A DNA stretch of 64,000 nucleotides from Nymphaea colorata. Its lineage: Eukaryota; Streptophyta; Magnoliopsida; Nymphaeales; Nymphaeaceae. The notes under the pieces were generated by a model. That model did not search any database. It saw only the letters and a program-made list of their open reading frames with translations, and was not told the origin of the DNA. Location of the stretch: contig NC_045139.1 of assembly GCF_008831285.2 (NCBI RefSeq), forward strand, positions 30,111,206 to 30,175,205, given 5' to 3'. Shown here in pieces: positions 21,623 through 48,500 of this stretch. The number at the start of each line of letters is the position of its first letter. The stretch's first letter is position 1. Made by a program: the position numbers and the translations under genes.

Positions 21623-23755
21623 ATGAGACGTGGCATATGCGATAGCTCCACCGGAGAGTTGGACTCAAGCGGCTTCACCAAGCCGATGCCTCTGATCGGG
21701 CTCTACATTGCAGGAGCTACGATGCTCTGTTTCCTTCTCATGGCTGCCGACGTCTTCACGAGCTTCCGCGTTAGAATTTACTGGATCAGATGCAAACTGT
21801 TCGGACTGAACGCCACCACCATAGCTCTGCTCTCTGTTGCCACAAAATTGCCCGGAGATCTCAACACTTCAATGCCAGCGCCCTTAGACCAACTCACAAA
21901 AATTAGTGGAACAGTTCTCTTGTGCACCTCCATGGGTTTCAGCATGCAGAGTTTGGGAACAATGGAGGGTTTGGAGCTGCTCTCCAACGTAGTGGCTCTG
22001 TCAATCTTAGTAATCACAGTGTTCGTTAACATCTGCATTCAGATGAGAACCGGTGCCATCTTCGCCTATCTGCCTGAACACGTCATGGTTCTGTGCATAA
22101 TGCTACTCCTGCTCTTCATCATGGGCATTACTGCTGTGACCAAAACACTAATCAAGGAAGCCATTGAAGAAGAATTATCAGAAAAACGCCGGATTTTTGC
22201 TTCCCAGCATCCTACGTGTGATGCTACTGATCCCCAAGTAAAATTGGAGAACTGCAAGACCATGGTCTCTAAAGTGTGGATGACGACGCACACCAGCAAC
22301 CTGCAACATGCCACCAGCCACTTTATTGGTCCTACAGTTGAAGTACTTGCCCTCTTGAGTGCTGTTTTGCTGTTAGAAACAGGGGTCAAAGCTCTTCTCT
22401 TCTCCACGGGGAAGAAATCTCGGGATCTTGGTGCTTTCTGTAAGGGCGATTCTGATTATGGTTGGTCGATTCAGATAATATTGGCATCTCAGGGACTTAC
22501 AATTCTGTTGGCGAGCCTTGCTATCTCCATTCGGTTGTTCCACTTTGCCGCTTCTGTTAGAAACCCCACAGAATTTCTCAAAATTGAATCCCAAATTTGG
22601 CTATCGTATGCAATGGGCTTGCTTGGAGTGGCTGCAAGGATTCCACAGCACCATCTTCCACGGAAATGGAAAGGCGTCGACTGTGCATCCGTTGTTCGAC
22701 AATGGGCTTCGAACTCGATGGTCATTCTATGTCTTATCACACTCATGATGCTGAGGACGATGTCGACAGCCATATGCTTTGCGCTCAGCGTCGTCCATTT
22801 CTTGTTCAGATCATCACTTAATGGCTGCTTCAACAAAGCAAGAAGTAGAGATCAAGGAGAGGCTTCGACGACCACCAACCGGAGAACCGCGCTGGTAGAG
22901 TACATAGTCTATCCGCCACCAAAGCAACTTGGGTATTTGTCTGAGATCTTCAGCCAGCCAACGGACGCGTGGATAAGGAGCGGAAGCGACGCAGTCACTC
23001 GTAAAGCCACTCCCTTGCTCGAACTCCTGTTTTGCCTTGATGGGCATCAAGTAGATGACTGGCATCGCGAAGACCCTGTTTGGCTCCTTTTCAGGAAGCA
23101 CATCGACGAAGACGAAGGCTGCTGCGATCTGTTCCTGGCTTTTCTGGTTTACATCAGCAAAGCACTAGCGGCCACTGATGCACAAGAGCAATATCAATCA
23201 TCTTCCGAGGCAGAGAAGTTGGCGAGTGCAGTGAGGGGGTTTCGTAAGCTCCTCTGCTTTGCAGACAAGTTTGCTTTCATCAAGCAACAAACTCATGAGG
23301 CACCAAGGATTGCTGCAAAACTCATGTGGCGGCAAATGCAGGCCCGGAATTACAGTCCCCCCACGAGTTCCGCTAGCGCAATCAAGGACATGGTGGATGA
23401 AACTTTCGAATTGGTCGCCATTGAAATGTTTACATACGGCTTCAGCTTCAGAAAAGTTAAAAACAAGCTGGACAAAATGGGAGCAATTTTTGACATGCGG
23501 CCCCTGAGGGACCGCCGAGCACCTGCTGAATTGGTGGACTGGCTGAGGCCGAGGATTGCTTATATCTTGCTTCACTGCTGCTCCAACATCCTCAACCAGA
23601 TACAGAAACTGGGAGGAGGTGAATTCGAATTGCAGGAAGAAGATGTGAGGGAAGCAGCTGAGGTCTTGGGCATGATCCAGGGCCTCGACCAACATCTCCA
23701 TCCCTTGTTTCAAACAGTTTATAATCTCTCTGCAGGATCTGGCTCCCTGGTGTAA
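21623..23755 (+). CDS. Plant-specific multi-pass membrane protein, function unknown
   Basis: Intronless frame. The ATG at 21623 is the first in frame, because the open frame upstream to 21500 has no ATG; this gives 710 residues. After a short N-terminus come P-M-P-L-I-G-L-Y-I-A-G-A-T (about 21-33), a signature of a large uncharacterised plant family, then hydrophobic segments at about 23-45, 60-75, 95-112, 118-140 and 152-172, and more near 260-440 of the open frame. The C-terminal half is soluble-looking, with many charged residues and helical stretches. No enzymatic motif is visible. The family often occurs as several paralogues in plants; only one copy is here. Location and role are unknown. 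An upstream non-coding exon is possible. Confidence 0.8.
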   Translation: MRRGICDSSTGELDSSGFTKPMPLIGLYIAGATMLCFLLMAADVFTSFRVRIYWIRCKLFGLNATTIALLSVATKLPGDLNTSMPAPLDQLTKISGTVLLCTSMGFSMQSLGTMEGLELLSNVVALSILVITVFVNICIQMRTGAIFAYLPEHVMVLCIMLLLLFIMGITAVTKTLIKEAIEEELSEKRRIFASQHPTCDATDPQVKLENCKTMVSKVWMTTHTSNLQHATSHFIGPTVEVLALLSAVLLLETGVKALLFSTGKKSRDLGAFCKGDSDYGWSIQIILASQGLTILLASLAISIRLFHFAASVRNPTEFLKIESQIWLSYAMGLLGVAARIPQHHLPRKWKGVDCASVVRQWASNSMVILCLITLMMLRTMSTAICFALSVVHFLFRSSLNGCFNKARSRDQGEASTTTNRRTALVEYIVYPPPKQLGYLSEIFSQPTDAWIRSGSDAVTRKATPLLELLFCLDGHQVDDWHREDPVWLLFRKHIDEDEGCCDLFLAFLVYISKALAATDAQEQYQSSSEAEKLASAVRGFRKLLCFADKFAFIKQQTHEAPRIAAKLMWRQMQARNYSPPTSSASAIKDMVDETFELVAIEMFTYGFSFRKVKNKLDKMGAIFDMRPLRDRRAPAELVDWLRPRIAYILLHCCSNILNQIQKLGGGEFELQEEDVREAAEVLGMIQGLDQHLHPLFQTVYNLSAGSGSLV

Positions 23756-24362
23756 TGGGAGGCCTGCGTTCGGATGAAATTGGTGACCTCTCGATCGGGA
23801 AGCCCACATTTGGAAAGCCAGATTATCGACCACTTTCCTGATGAGGCTTTCTTTTCTTGTTTCTCCGTTTGCATCTTCTTTAGTTGGTCTCTCTTTATGC
23901 AGCTAATGTTCTTCATCAGAGTATGAGGATGGAGAAATTATCTTAATTAAATATCTCTATCAACATCACCATCAAAAACCATGTAAAAGTTACTTAATTA
24001 TGTTTTCCAACACAAAACCAATAATTAGAAGTTTGAAATCCTGTAGTTTTACAACTGTGCAAATTCGTAAGTTTGCCTAGATACGCGTTTTTGAAGCCCC
24101 CACTTGAAAGGAGAAACGAAAGAAAGACTATAAGAACATATATAAACCGCTCTATGATTATAAGCGGTGCACAGTCATGAACTACTTTTCCACACACTCA
24201 CTAGAGTCTCTACATAGGGTCATATTTATACATAAGAGAGAAGTCTCCACTCTCTACAGTCTACAGCACAACGCCACCTGTGACAGTGGTCCGTAGCGCT
24301 GCCGGTTATTCACAACGTGCAGCGGCCATTAAAAGTGGAAACGGTGGTGGTGGAAGACTCTG

Positions 24363-24392
<30 letters not shown>
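23756..24392. other. Convergent intergenic region
   Basis: It holds the 3' end of the membrane-protein gene (plus) and of the small heat shock gene (minus). A CT-rich run at 24361-24394 abuts the stop of the latter. No further gene is seen. Confidence 0.5.
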
Positions 24393-24394
<2 letters not shown>

Positions 24395-24981
24395 AACTGA
24401 TGTCGATGAGCCTGACGTTACTCTGCGGCAAGGCGCCGACCTTAGGCACCACCACCCGCAGCACCCCGTGTTCCATGGAGCACTTGATGTCGTCCAGGTT
24501 GGCGTTCACCGGCAACCGGAATCTCCTCCTGAAGCTGCCCCTCCGCCTCTCCACCCTGTGCCACGTATCGCCCACGTTCTCCTCCTCCTTGATCCTCTCG
24601 CCGCTTATCTCCAGCACGTTCTGATCCACTACCTGGACCCTTACGTCCTCCTTCCTTGCCCCTGCACCCGACTCGTCAATTAGAACCAAAAGAAACCAAC
24701 AAGGAAAGCAAACAGGGACGAGACCAGCTCAGCCAAGCCCGGCCGAGAAGCTCGAACCATGGGCTGCGCTCGAGCCCACACTCACCGGGGATCTCGGCCG
24801 TGAAGATGTGGGCGGTGTCCGTCTCGCGCCAGTCGACGAATGTGTGCGCCAGGGCGGTGGTTTCGTCGCCGGCTCCTCCCGGCCACAAGCGGCCGGTGTC
24901 CCACGGCGACCCCGTCCGCCAGTCGAATGGGTCCCACACATCGTAGCCCCCACCGTACCACGGGCTCGTCGACGACGCCAT
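24393..24981 (-). CDS. Small heat shock protein (alpha-crystallin domain), two exons
   Basis: ATP-independent chaperone that holds unfolding proteins. Exons on the minus strand are 24981-24786 and 24661-24393, with a 124-nt GT..AG intron (24662-24785) in phase 1, giving 154 residues. Exon 1 encodes the variable N-terminus with D-V-W-D-P-F (typical of class I cytosolic members) and the start of the alpha-crystallin domain (A-H-I-F-T-A-E-I-P-G). Exon 2 continues it (K-E-D-V-R-V-Q-V, N-V-L-E-I-S-G-E-R, W-H-R-V-E-R, F-R-L-P, G-V-L-R-V-V-V-P-K) and ends with the I-x-I-type tail I-D-I-S. Most class I genes have no intron, so this is a divergent or separate subclass. The gene is much more GC-rich than its surroundings. 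No targeting signal is evident. I saw no clear heat-shock element. Confidence 0.88.
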
Positions 24982-27093
24982 TCCCTTTCTCCTTCTCACC
25001 AACCCCCACCTGAGTGCGGCAACGTCGCCGGCCCCCGGCGGCTGCTTTATAAGCCGGAGCGGCCGCACGAGTTACCGACGCGTGCGACGCGTACGTGTTT
25101 GTGAGCAACGCATGCGCGCAGGCACGTAGCCGGCGGCCGTTTCCGGCTACTCGACCTGGTGCATGTGGCGGCAGGCGTATGGAGGCCGGTGGGTACCGGG
25201 TGACCGCCTCTGGCGATCCGTTCTTAAGCTGGACCAAAATCCAGTTCAGCCATTAATTGGATCTTAACCTGTTCCTGGTGTATGCCTGACCCAGGTCAAA
25301 ACTAAATTTTACTTTAACGCAATTGTTTTAATTTTATCCGACGGATGCGGTCAAGCATTTTCTACTAATCTATAAATAAGCGACTTGCGTGGGTATGTGA
25401 GGGCAATTGCCCACACGTGCCCTCGTATGGTCAAGATGTGTTTTCCTCTAGTATTTCATGTTTTCTTGGATTCAAAACAAATATAATGCGCCTAGATCTG
25501 GTTAAATCGATGTCAGCTTAAAGGCGCCAAGCTAGACTTGCTGAAAAATGAACTGAACCAAGTAGTTTTTCGGTTCCCTTGAAGTTCGATATTTATAAGT
25601 TCTCAGTAGATCCAGTTATATCTCCTGTTAGATCTAGTTCAGATCTTAGCCACATTGTTTACTCTTGTCATTCACATGACCAGTGTGTTGAATTCAGATC
25701 TTCAAATGAACTTGTGCTGTTAGATGTTCAACCGACCAATGTTACAAATAATGGCATCGATGCTTCCTAGTTTGCTCTTCATGTATAGACCTGCATTGCC
25801 TTTTTTTTTAATTATTTTAATCTAAAAGATATTTAAAACGTTTTAAATTGATTGAAAATATGAAAAAATAAAATTAAAACCTGTTTGGCTTCCTATCATA
25901 TTGCTACGGGATAGAGGCAATGTATATTAAAAGATGAGTATAATAAGTATTTCATCCTACTACTTACTAATAATCTGAACAGCTAAGATCAAAACTTATA
26001 ACTTTCTTCCTTTATCGGCACAAAAGGACATACATCTTACAATTCGAAACAAAGACCAACTGCCTATTAACCAATCATATTAACTTATTGCGCTACACCA
26101 AGCCAACCTTGATACAATGTATCATACTAGTTGAACTTTCGGGTATAAAGCAAAATTCATAATAATGCAACCAACTCTTGACCCACATCAGTAGGTTTGT
26201 TTCTCCCTCTTTGCCAATGAAAAACTATTAGACTTTGAATTTGTTTGAAATTTAGTCACTCAAAAAGTATACCTTAAGCAAGTCCATAGATCGGTTTGAG
26301 ATGGGTATACAGCTAATATCAAAACCAACCAGTCTCATCATAAGATCCGAATTCGAATTTGCAACCAAAAAATCATATCCAATTTTTAAAATCTGACCTC
26401 ATCAAAGTTAGATATTCTAATTTGGAAAAGGTTTTTAAGTGGATGAAAATTCTCTTTTCTGATCATCCGCATCCAACTTCGAATTAAGTATCAAAAAATG
26501 CTCTTATCAAGTCTTACTATCAGGATCCAATTTCAAATTAGACATCCTAACCGAATCCGAATCGTTTACATCCTTAGGGAGTAAAAAACAGGGCGCCTCT
26601 TCCCCACCACATCCTGTGCGGAGGCAGAGAAGGTAGTAGAAACGCTCCAAATTGCTGAGGATGCCGCCGAGTCGCCGATGCATAAGGCCCCATCGCCTCT
26701 GGCTCCCCAAATAGGCCCTTTTTCCAAATCCCAACTAGCTCTCTGTCCATATTTATTTCTTTCCGTCTTTCTTCCATCTTCTTTCTCTCTGATGTCCTCC
26801 TCCTGCGTTTTGTTTGGTGGCTTGATTATTTCCTAACCTAAGTCTCCTAATAAATCAATCCTTGGTCTCACCTCTCCTACGTATTGTGTTAGTAAGTCCC
26901 TCCTTCTCGACAAGCGTGTGGCGCTCTTGTTCCAGAAATTGGATGTTGCTTTCCTATTTAATCCAGAGATTTGTATAGTAGTTTCTTTGGTGGCAGGTTC
27001 TTTTGTGAATCAAAAGATGAGGATTTGATGGTAGTCGGATCAGCTATGCGTTACTAGTTCGTCGTAGGGGTGTTGAAGGAGATAACTGTTACA
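24982..27093. other. Intergenic region between sHSP and AAA genes
   Basis: A GC-rich sHSP promoter (to about 25220) passes into AT-rich sequence. About 26340-26570 has recurring AATTCGAATT/CCGAATCCG-like words, typical of degenerate low-complexity repeats. CT-rich sequence around 26755-26810 may be the 5' UTR or promoter of the AAA gene. The frame at 25579-25770 looks accidental. Confidence 0.45.
25046..25051 (-). promoter_or_regulatory. TATA box of the sHSP gene
   Basis: The minus strand reads TTATAAAG within GC-rich sequence, 65 bases before the ATG at 24981. Isolated in such GC-rich DNA it is a convincing core promoter element. Confidence 0.65.
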
Positions 27094-43991
<16,898 letters not shown>

Positions 43992-44919
43992 CCTTGGGAG
44001 TTAAAACACCCCTCTAATCTCTCTGAAGTCTTCGTTATACTTATAGTAGCTTTTGGCCTGTAGTCTAAGAGAAGGTGAGGTCCTTTTTCTTTGATATTTT
44101 TGCCAGATAATATTTGTAAATCATCAGAGGACTCAATTCCAATCGGAATACTTCGTGTAATCATTTCATTCATTTTTCTTAAAGGTTATAAAATGAAAAC
44201 TCGATTCTTAGTCTTCTTCCCTATTAAGGCAGCAAATGGAAACCCTCTCCCTCCCTCCCTCCCCAACACACACAGCACAGGCAAGACAGTTGCGTATTTA
44301 GTTTGAGAGTTGCAGCAAACATGTGAAATCGATATCTAGGAAATCAGAATTTGGGATAAAAGATCGGCCTCACATGAAGGGAAGGGATTGTTGCAAGTGC
44401 AGGATGCGATTTTATGCCGTTTAACCGTTCCAGATGCTTCTACAGTAGGCGAACCGGCAAGCCAATTCTTTTACTATCCAAGCTGTTTTAATGGGGTTAA
44501 AGTTTATGCCTCTGCCTTTTCTTGATTCCGATGCCGCGCGAGCGTTTTCTGTTTCCCCCTTAGAGGTGCCAAGGAAACTTGTAAAAGACCAAATCCCCTG
44601 GTCTCACCTGACCACACTGGTAAAGCTCGGGACCCTAAGTTGCATCTTTGAAGAGCATCAATTCCATTCTCACTCATTAATTACATATAACCTTACCACA
44701 TGCTTTCGGTGGTTGTCCCATAAGTGATTAACCCACAAAAAGAAAAAAATGTCCACAACACATTCTAAGAATAATAACCAACTAATGATATCACCAGGCT
44801 TAGGAAACATCCTGTGAATTGCAACAACTTCAGAAAACAGTGGTTTGAGAGCGTCTAACAGTGTCCAAATGGGATAGAGGACAGGGCTTGCCAGTAGAGA
44901 GGCTTACAGTAATGATTCA
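43992..44919. other. 3' flank of the AAA gene up to Copia 3
   Basis: The first few hundred bases are probably the AAA gene 3' UTR. A CCCT-rich microsatellite lies at about 44243-44263. The frame at 44491-44727 looks accidental. No other gene is seen. Confidence 0.5.
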
Positions 44920-45083
44920 TGTTAAGAAATATGATTTCTTATTGTTGTTATCTCTTAATTAGGTATTATCTTAGTTAAGAGCTAGTTTAGGATTAGTTAG
45001 GAATTAGTTTAGGATTTAGTTTATTTCTTTCTTTTCTCTTTATTTTTTATTTTTTATTTTTTTATTTTTTTATTATTTCTGCC

Positions 45084-45148
45084 AAACTAGCCGTTGGCAG
45101 TTCCAACAGCTCTATTAAGAGCTGTTGGAACTAGCCCAACGGCTAGTT
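45084..45148 (+). repeat. Long hairpin in Copia 3 U3
   Basis: Left arm 45084-45113 and right arm 45118-45148 pair through nearly their whole length around an ATTA loop. The only interruption is a small bulge where the left arm reads TTGGCAG. It lies 25 bases before the TATA box. The 3' LTR carries the same hairpin at about 50003-50067. Confidence 0.9.
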
Positions 45149-45173
45149 TAGCTCATCTCTTCTTATTCTCTCT

Positions 45174-45180
45174 TATAAAT
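45174..45180 (+). promoter_or_regulatory. TATA box of Copia 3 LTR promoter
   Basis: TATAAAT preceded by a CT-rich stretch in the LTR. Transcription would start near 45200-45210, which sets U3 to about 285 bp. Confidence 0.65.
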
Positions 45181-45326
45181 ATCCTTGTAACAGTCTTTGT
45201 AAAGGATAAGCTGTATTTTACAGCCTTTATATTGTTTATTGAATGAGTATTACTCTTCTTCACTTGGCCTTAGTGCCTTTTTGGTATTATATGTATTCTT
45301 TGTGACTGTTATAGTCACTTTTCACA

Positions 45327-45338
45327 TGGTATCAGAGA
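45327..45338 (+). other. Primer-binding site of Copia 3
   Basis: TGGTATCAGAGA, two bases inside the 5' LTR, complementary to the initiator tRNA-Met 3' region used by most plant Copia elements. Confidence 0.9.
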
Positions 45339-45536
45339 CATTGGGCTGATTCTCAAAGCTTGTTAAAGGCTGCTGCTGAGATTTTATGTTGCTGGTTTGA
45401 TTGAAGAGATTCTTTGCTGGAGGATATAATTTCTTGAAGGCCTTTTTGCTGCGGTTGCTCACCAACTGTTTGGTGAAATTTCTAGAAGAGTTTTTTCTTG
45501 ACTTCTTTGGAGATTATTGTTTCAAGTATTGCTCTC

Positions 45537-48500
45537 ATGGAAGACTCCAAAGTTTCAATTGAAGGAGGAAGCTATTATGCTCCATACAAGCTTGACGGAA
45601 CCAATTATACACTATGGGCAAAATGTTTGGAAATGCATATCAAAGGAAAATATTTATGGGGCTTCATAAGAGGTACGTCTATCCCTCCCACTCTCAAGTT
45701 GACCAAAATAGAAAATGGGATTGAAAAACAACTAGATGGAGTGGAAAGACAAAATGCTATGAATGAATATTACAAAAAATTAGACGATTGGGAAGCTAAA
45801 AATTCTAGGATTAAAGAATGGATTTATGGAAGTATTGAACTTAGAATTGCCCAAAATCTTATGTATTATGAAAAGGCTAGTGAAGTTTGGGAATATCTTA
45901 AGGGAATGTTCACCCAAAAAGATATGGCCCGAAAGTATCTTTTGATTCAAAAGGCCCAAAGTATCAAGCAAGGAGAGAAAAATGTTAGAGAATTTTTCAT
46001 GGAAATCTCTAGTGTATGGAATGAGTTAGATCAACTAAGTCCCGAACTAGGGTTGGACTGCAAATGCCATGAGATTAGAAGAAATGAAATAGATGAATTT
46101 CGGTTTTTTCAATTCCTTCAAGGGCTACGGCCCGAATTTGAACAAATAAGGTCAGCCCTTCTTTCTTCATCCTCTCCTCCACTCATTCATGAACTTCTTA
46201 CAAAGCTAAGTGGAGAGGAAACTAGAATGAAATTATCCAAAGAAATGGATAAAGATAGTGTTCTTGTCTCAAAACAAGAAGAAGAAAGAGCCTTAGCCGC
46301 CTCTAGACCTGGAAACAACATCAAGTCTTTTAGACCTCCTCACTTTAAGAATCAAATTAGAGGAGAATATAAAGTTATTTGCCACTTTTGTCATGAACCG
46401 GGTCACATAAGACCTAGTTGCCCAAAGTTGAACAACAATGAAGGACAATCGCGGAATCTTGGAGGAAATTTTCTCAAAGGAGGAACTTCATATCCACAAG
46501 GAGGGCAACACAACCGGGGAATTTCATTTCCTCAAGGTGGACATTACAACATTAGACAATTTGATCAAAGAAAGGCCGCAAATGTCACAAATGAAGGATG
46601 TGATCTATCATCTATATCCACAACGTTGAATCAAATCATGACAGCCCTTCAACCCATGATCAAGGAGTCAAATTCCGGAGCACTAGCAACAACGGCATCC
46701 ATCTCCAACACTCCTGGTATGTTTTCTTGGCTTTTAGATTCTGGTGCATCTTTTCATATGACACCAAATATATCATCTTTGACCAAATTTGAAAGAACAA
46801 GAAAAGAATCAAATGTTGTTACCGCCGATGGAACTTCTTTAAGTGTTAAAGGGATTGGGAATTTTGAAAAAGAATTTGGAAAACAAAAATTTTTTGTTCC
46901 AAAAGTTAGTTATGTTCCTAAACTTAATCTTAACTTACTTTCTGTGTCACAAATCTCAGATCTTGGATTTGATGTTGTTTTCTCATCAAATAAATGTTTG
47001 GTGCAGGATCACCAAACCGGGAGATTGATTGGGGAAGGTTTTAGAAAAGGGGACCTTTACTACATGGACAATTTATGCATCCCCAAAGAAAAGTTTTGTC
47101 ACTATGTTGAAAATGTGGACATCAATGTTTGGCACCAAAGATTAGGTCATCCAAATGTTAGAAAATTGTCTATGATGAACCCTACCAAGAATATTTGTAT
47201 TGAAAATTTTAAATGTAATGATTGTATACATGGAAAAATGAAATCTTTATCTTTTGGAGAAAGGAACTTCTTCTCTTTTTTGCCTTTTGAGCTTGTTCAT
47301 TCCGATGTATGGGGACCCTCTCCTATCATGTCAAAAGGAGGGCTATCATATTATGTGATCTTTGTTGATGACTTCACTAGGTATTGTTGGATATATTTCC
47401 TAAAACATAAATCCGAAGTTTTTGAGATATTCAAAAATTTTCACATGTTAGTACAAACACAATTCAATGCTAAATTAAAAATTTTAAGGACTGATTCCGG
47501 AGGTGAATACATTTCAAATGAGTTCGAAAGATATTTGAAAAACTATGGGATAGTCCACCAAAAATCTTGTCCAAGAACACCTCAACAAAATGGACTTTCA
47601 GAAAGAAAACATAGGCACATAATTGAAACAACAAGAACCCTTCTTATTTCCAAAAATGTGCCTAAAAACTTTTGGGCTGAAACCGCACTTGCCTCTGTTT
47701 ATCTTATAAACAGAATGCCTTCAAAAGTTTTACATAATACCACTCCGTTTGAAAAATTATTCAAGTATGAACCCGATTTCAATAGACTTCGTATTTTTGG
47801 ATGCAAATGTTTTGTTCTTAATGACAAGGCTGATAAGCTAAGTTCAAAAGTTATTGAATGTGCTTTTATTGGTTATTCTGAAACCCAAAAAGGCTACAAA
47901 TGTTATGACTCAATTAAAGACAAGATCATTGTCTCAAGGAATGTAAGGTTTTGTGAAGATGAAAGTGGTTTTAAAAATTGTGGGGAGTCACAACACAATA
48001 ATGATTATTCCTTTTTATTTAAGTTCCTTTCTCAATGTGATGATGAAATGCATGATGGTGATGATAGCAACACTGGTGGTAATGATAGTAGAATGGCCAA
48101 GGATATAATCACTTATCATAGAAGAAACCGGCAACAAGAAGTTGGTGAAGAAGAACATCATGAGACCATTGATCTCCAACCAACTCATAGTGGAGAAAAC
48201 CTTAGGAGATCCACTAGAAATGTAAGACAACCCAATAGGTTTGTGTCTTATGAAACTTTTACTCCATCTCATAGAGCTAGAATTAATGCCATTCACTCTC
48301 ACTTTGAACCTTCTACTTTTAATGAAGCATCCAAATATATTGAGTGGAAGAATGCCATGTTAGAAGAATTGGATGCCTTGAGAAAAGCCCAAACTTGGGA
48401 AATACAAGATTTACCTATAGGGAAAAAGACTATTGGATGCAAGTGGGTATACAAGGTGAAAACTAAAAGTGATGGATCCCTAGAAAGGTATAAAGCAAGG

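Larger units (their letters stand above)
44920..45324 (+). repeat. 5' LTR of Copia 3
   Basis: 405 bp. It holds a T-rich tract (about 45040-45078), a long inverted repeat (45084-45148) and a TATA box (45174-45180). The LTR boundary is fixed because the bases just outside it differ between the two copies. Confidence 0.96.

Noticed and set aside
23198-23833. 211-codon open frame on the minus strand
   Set aside because: Antisense to the membrane-protein gene; composition follows its codons and no motif is seen.
25579-25770. 63-codon frame between sHSP and AAA genes
   Set aside because: No homology, no splice or promoter context, AT-rich neighbourhood.
44491-44727. 78-codon frame downstream of the AAA gene
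   Set aside because: No recognisable content; probably intergenic or 3' UTR sequence.
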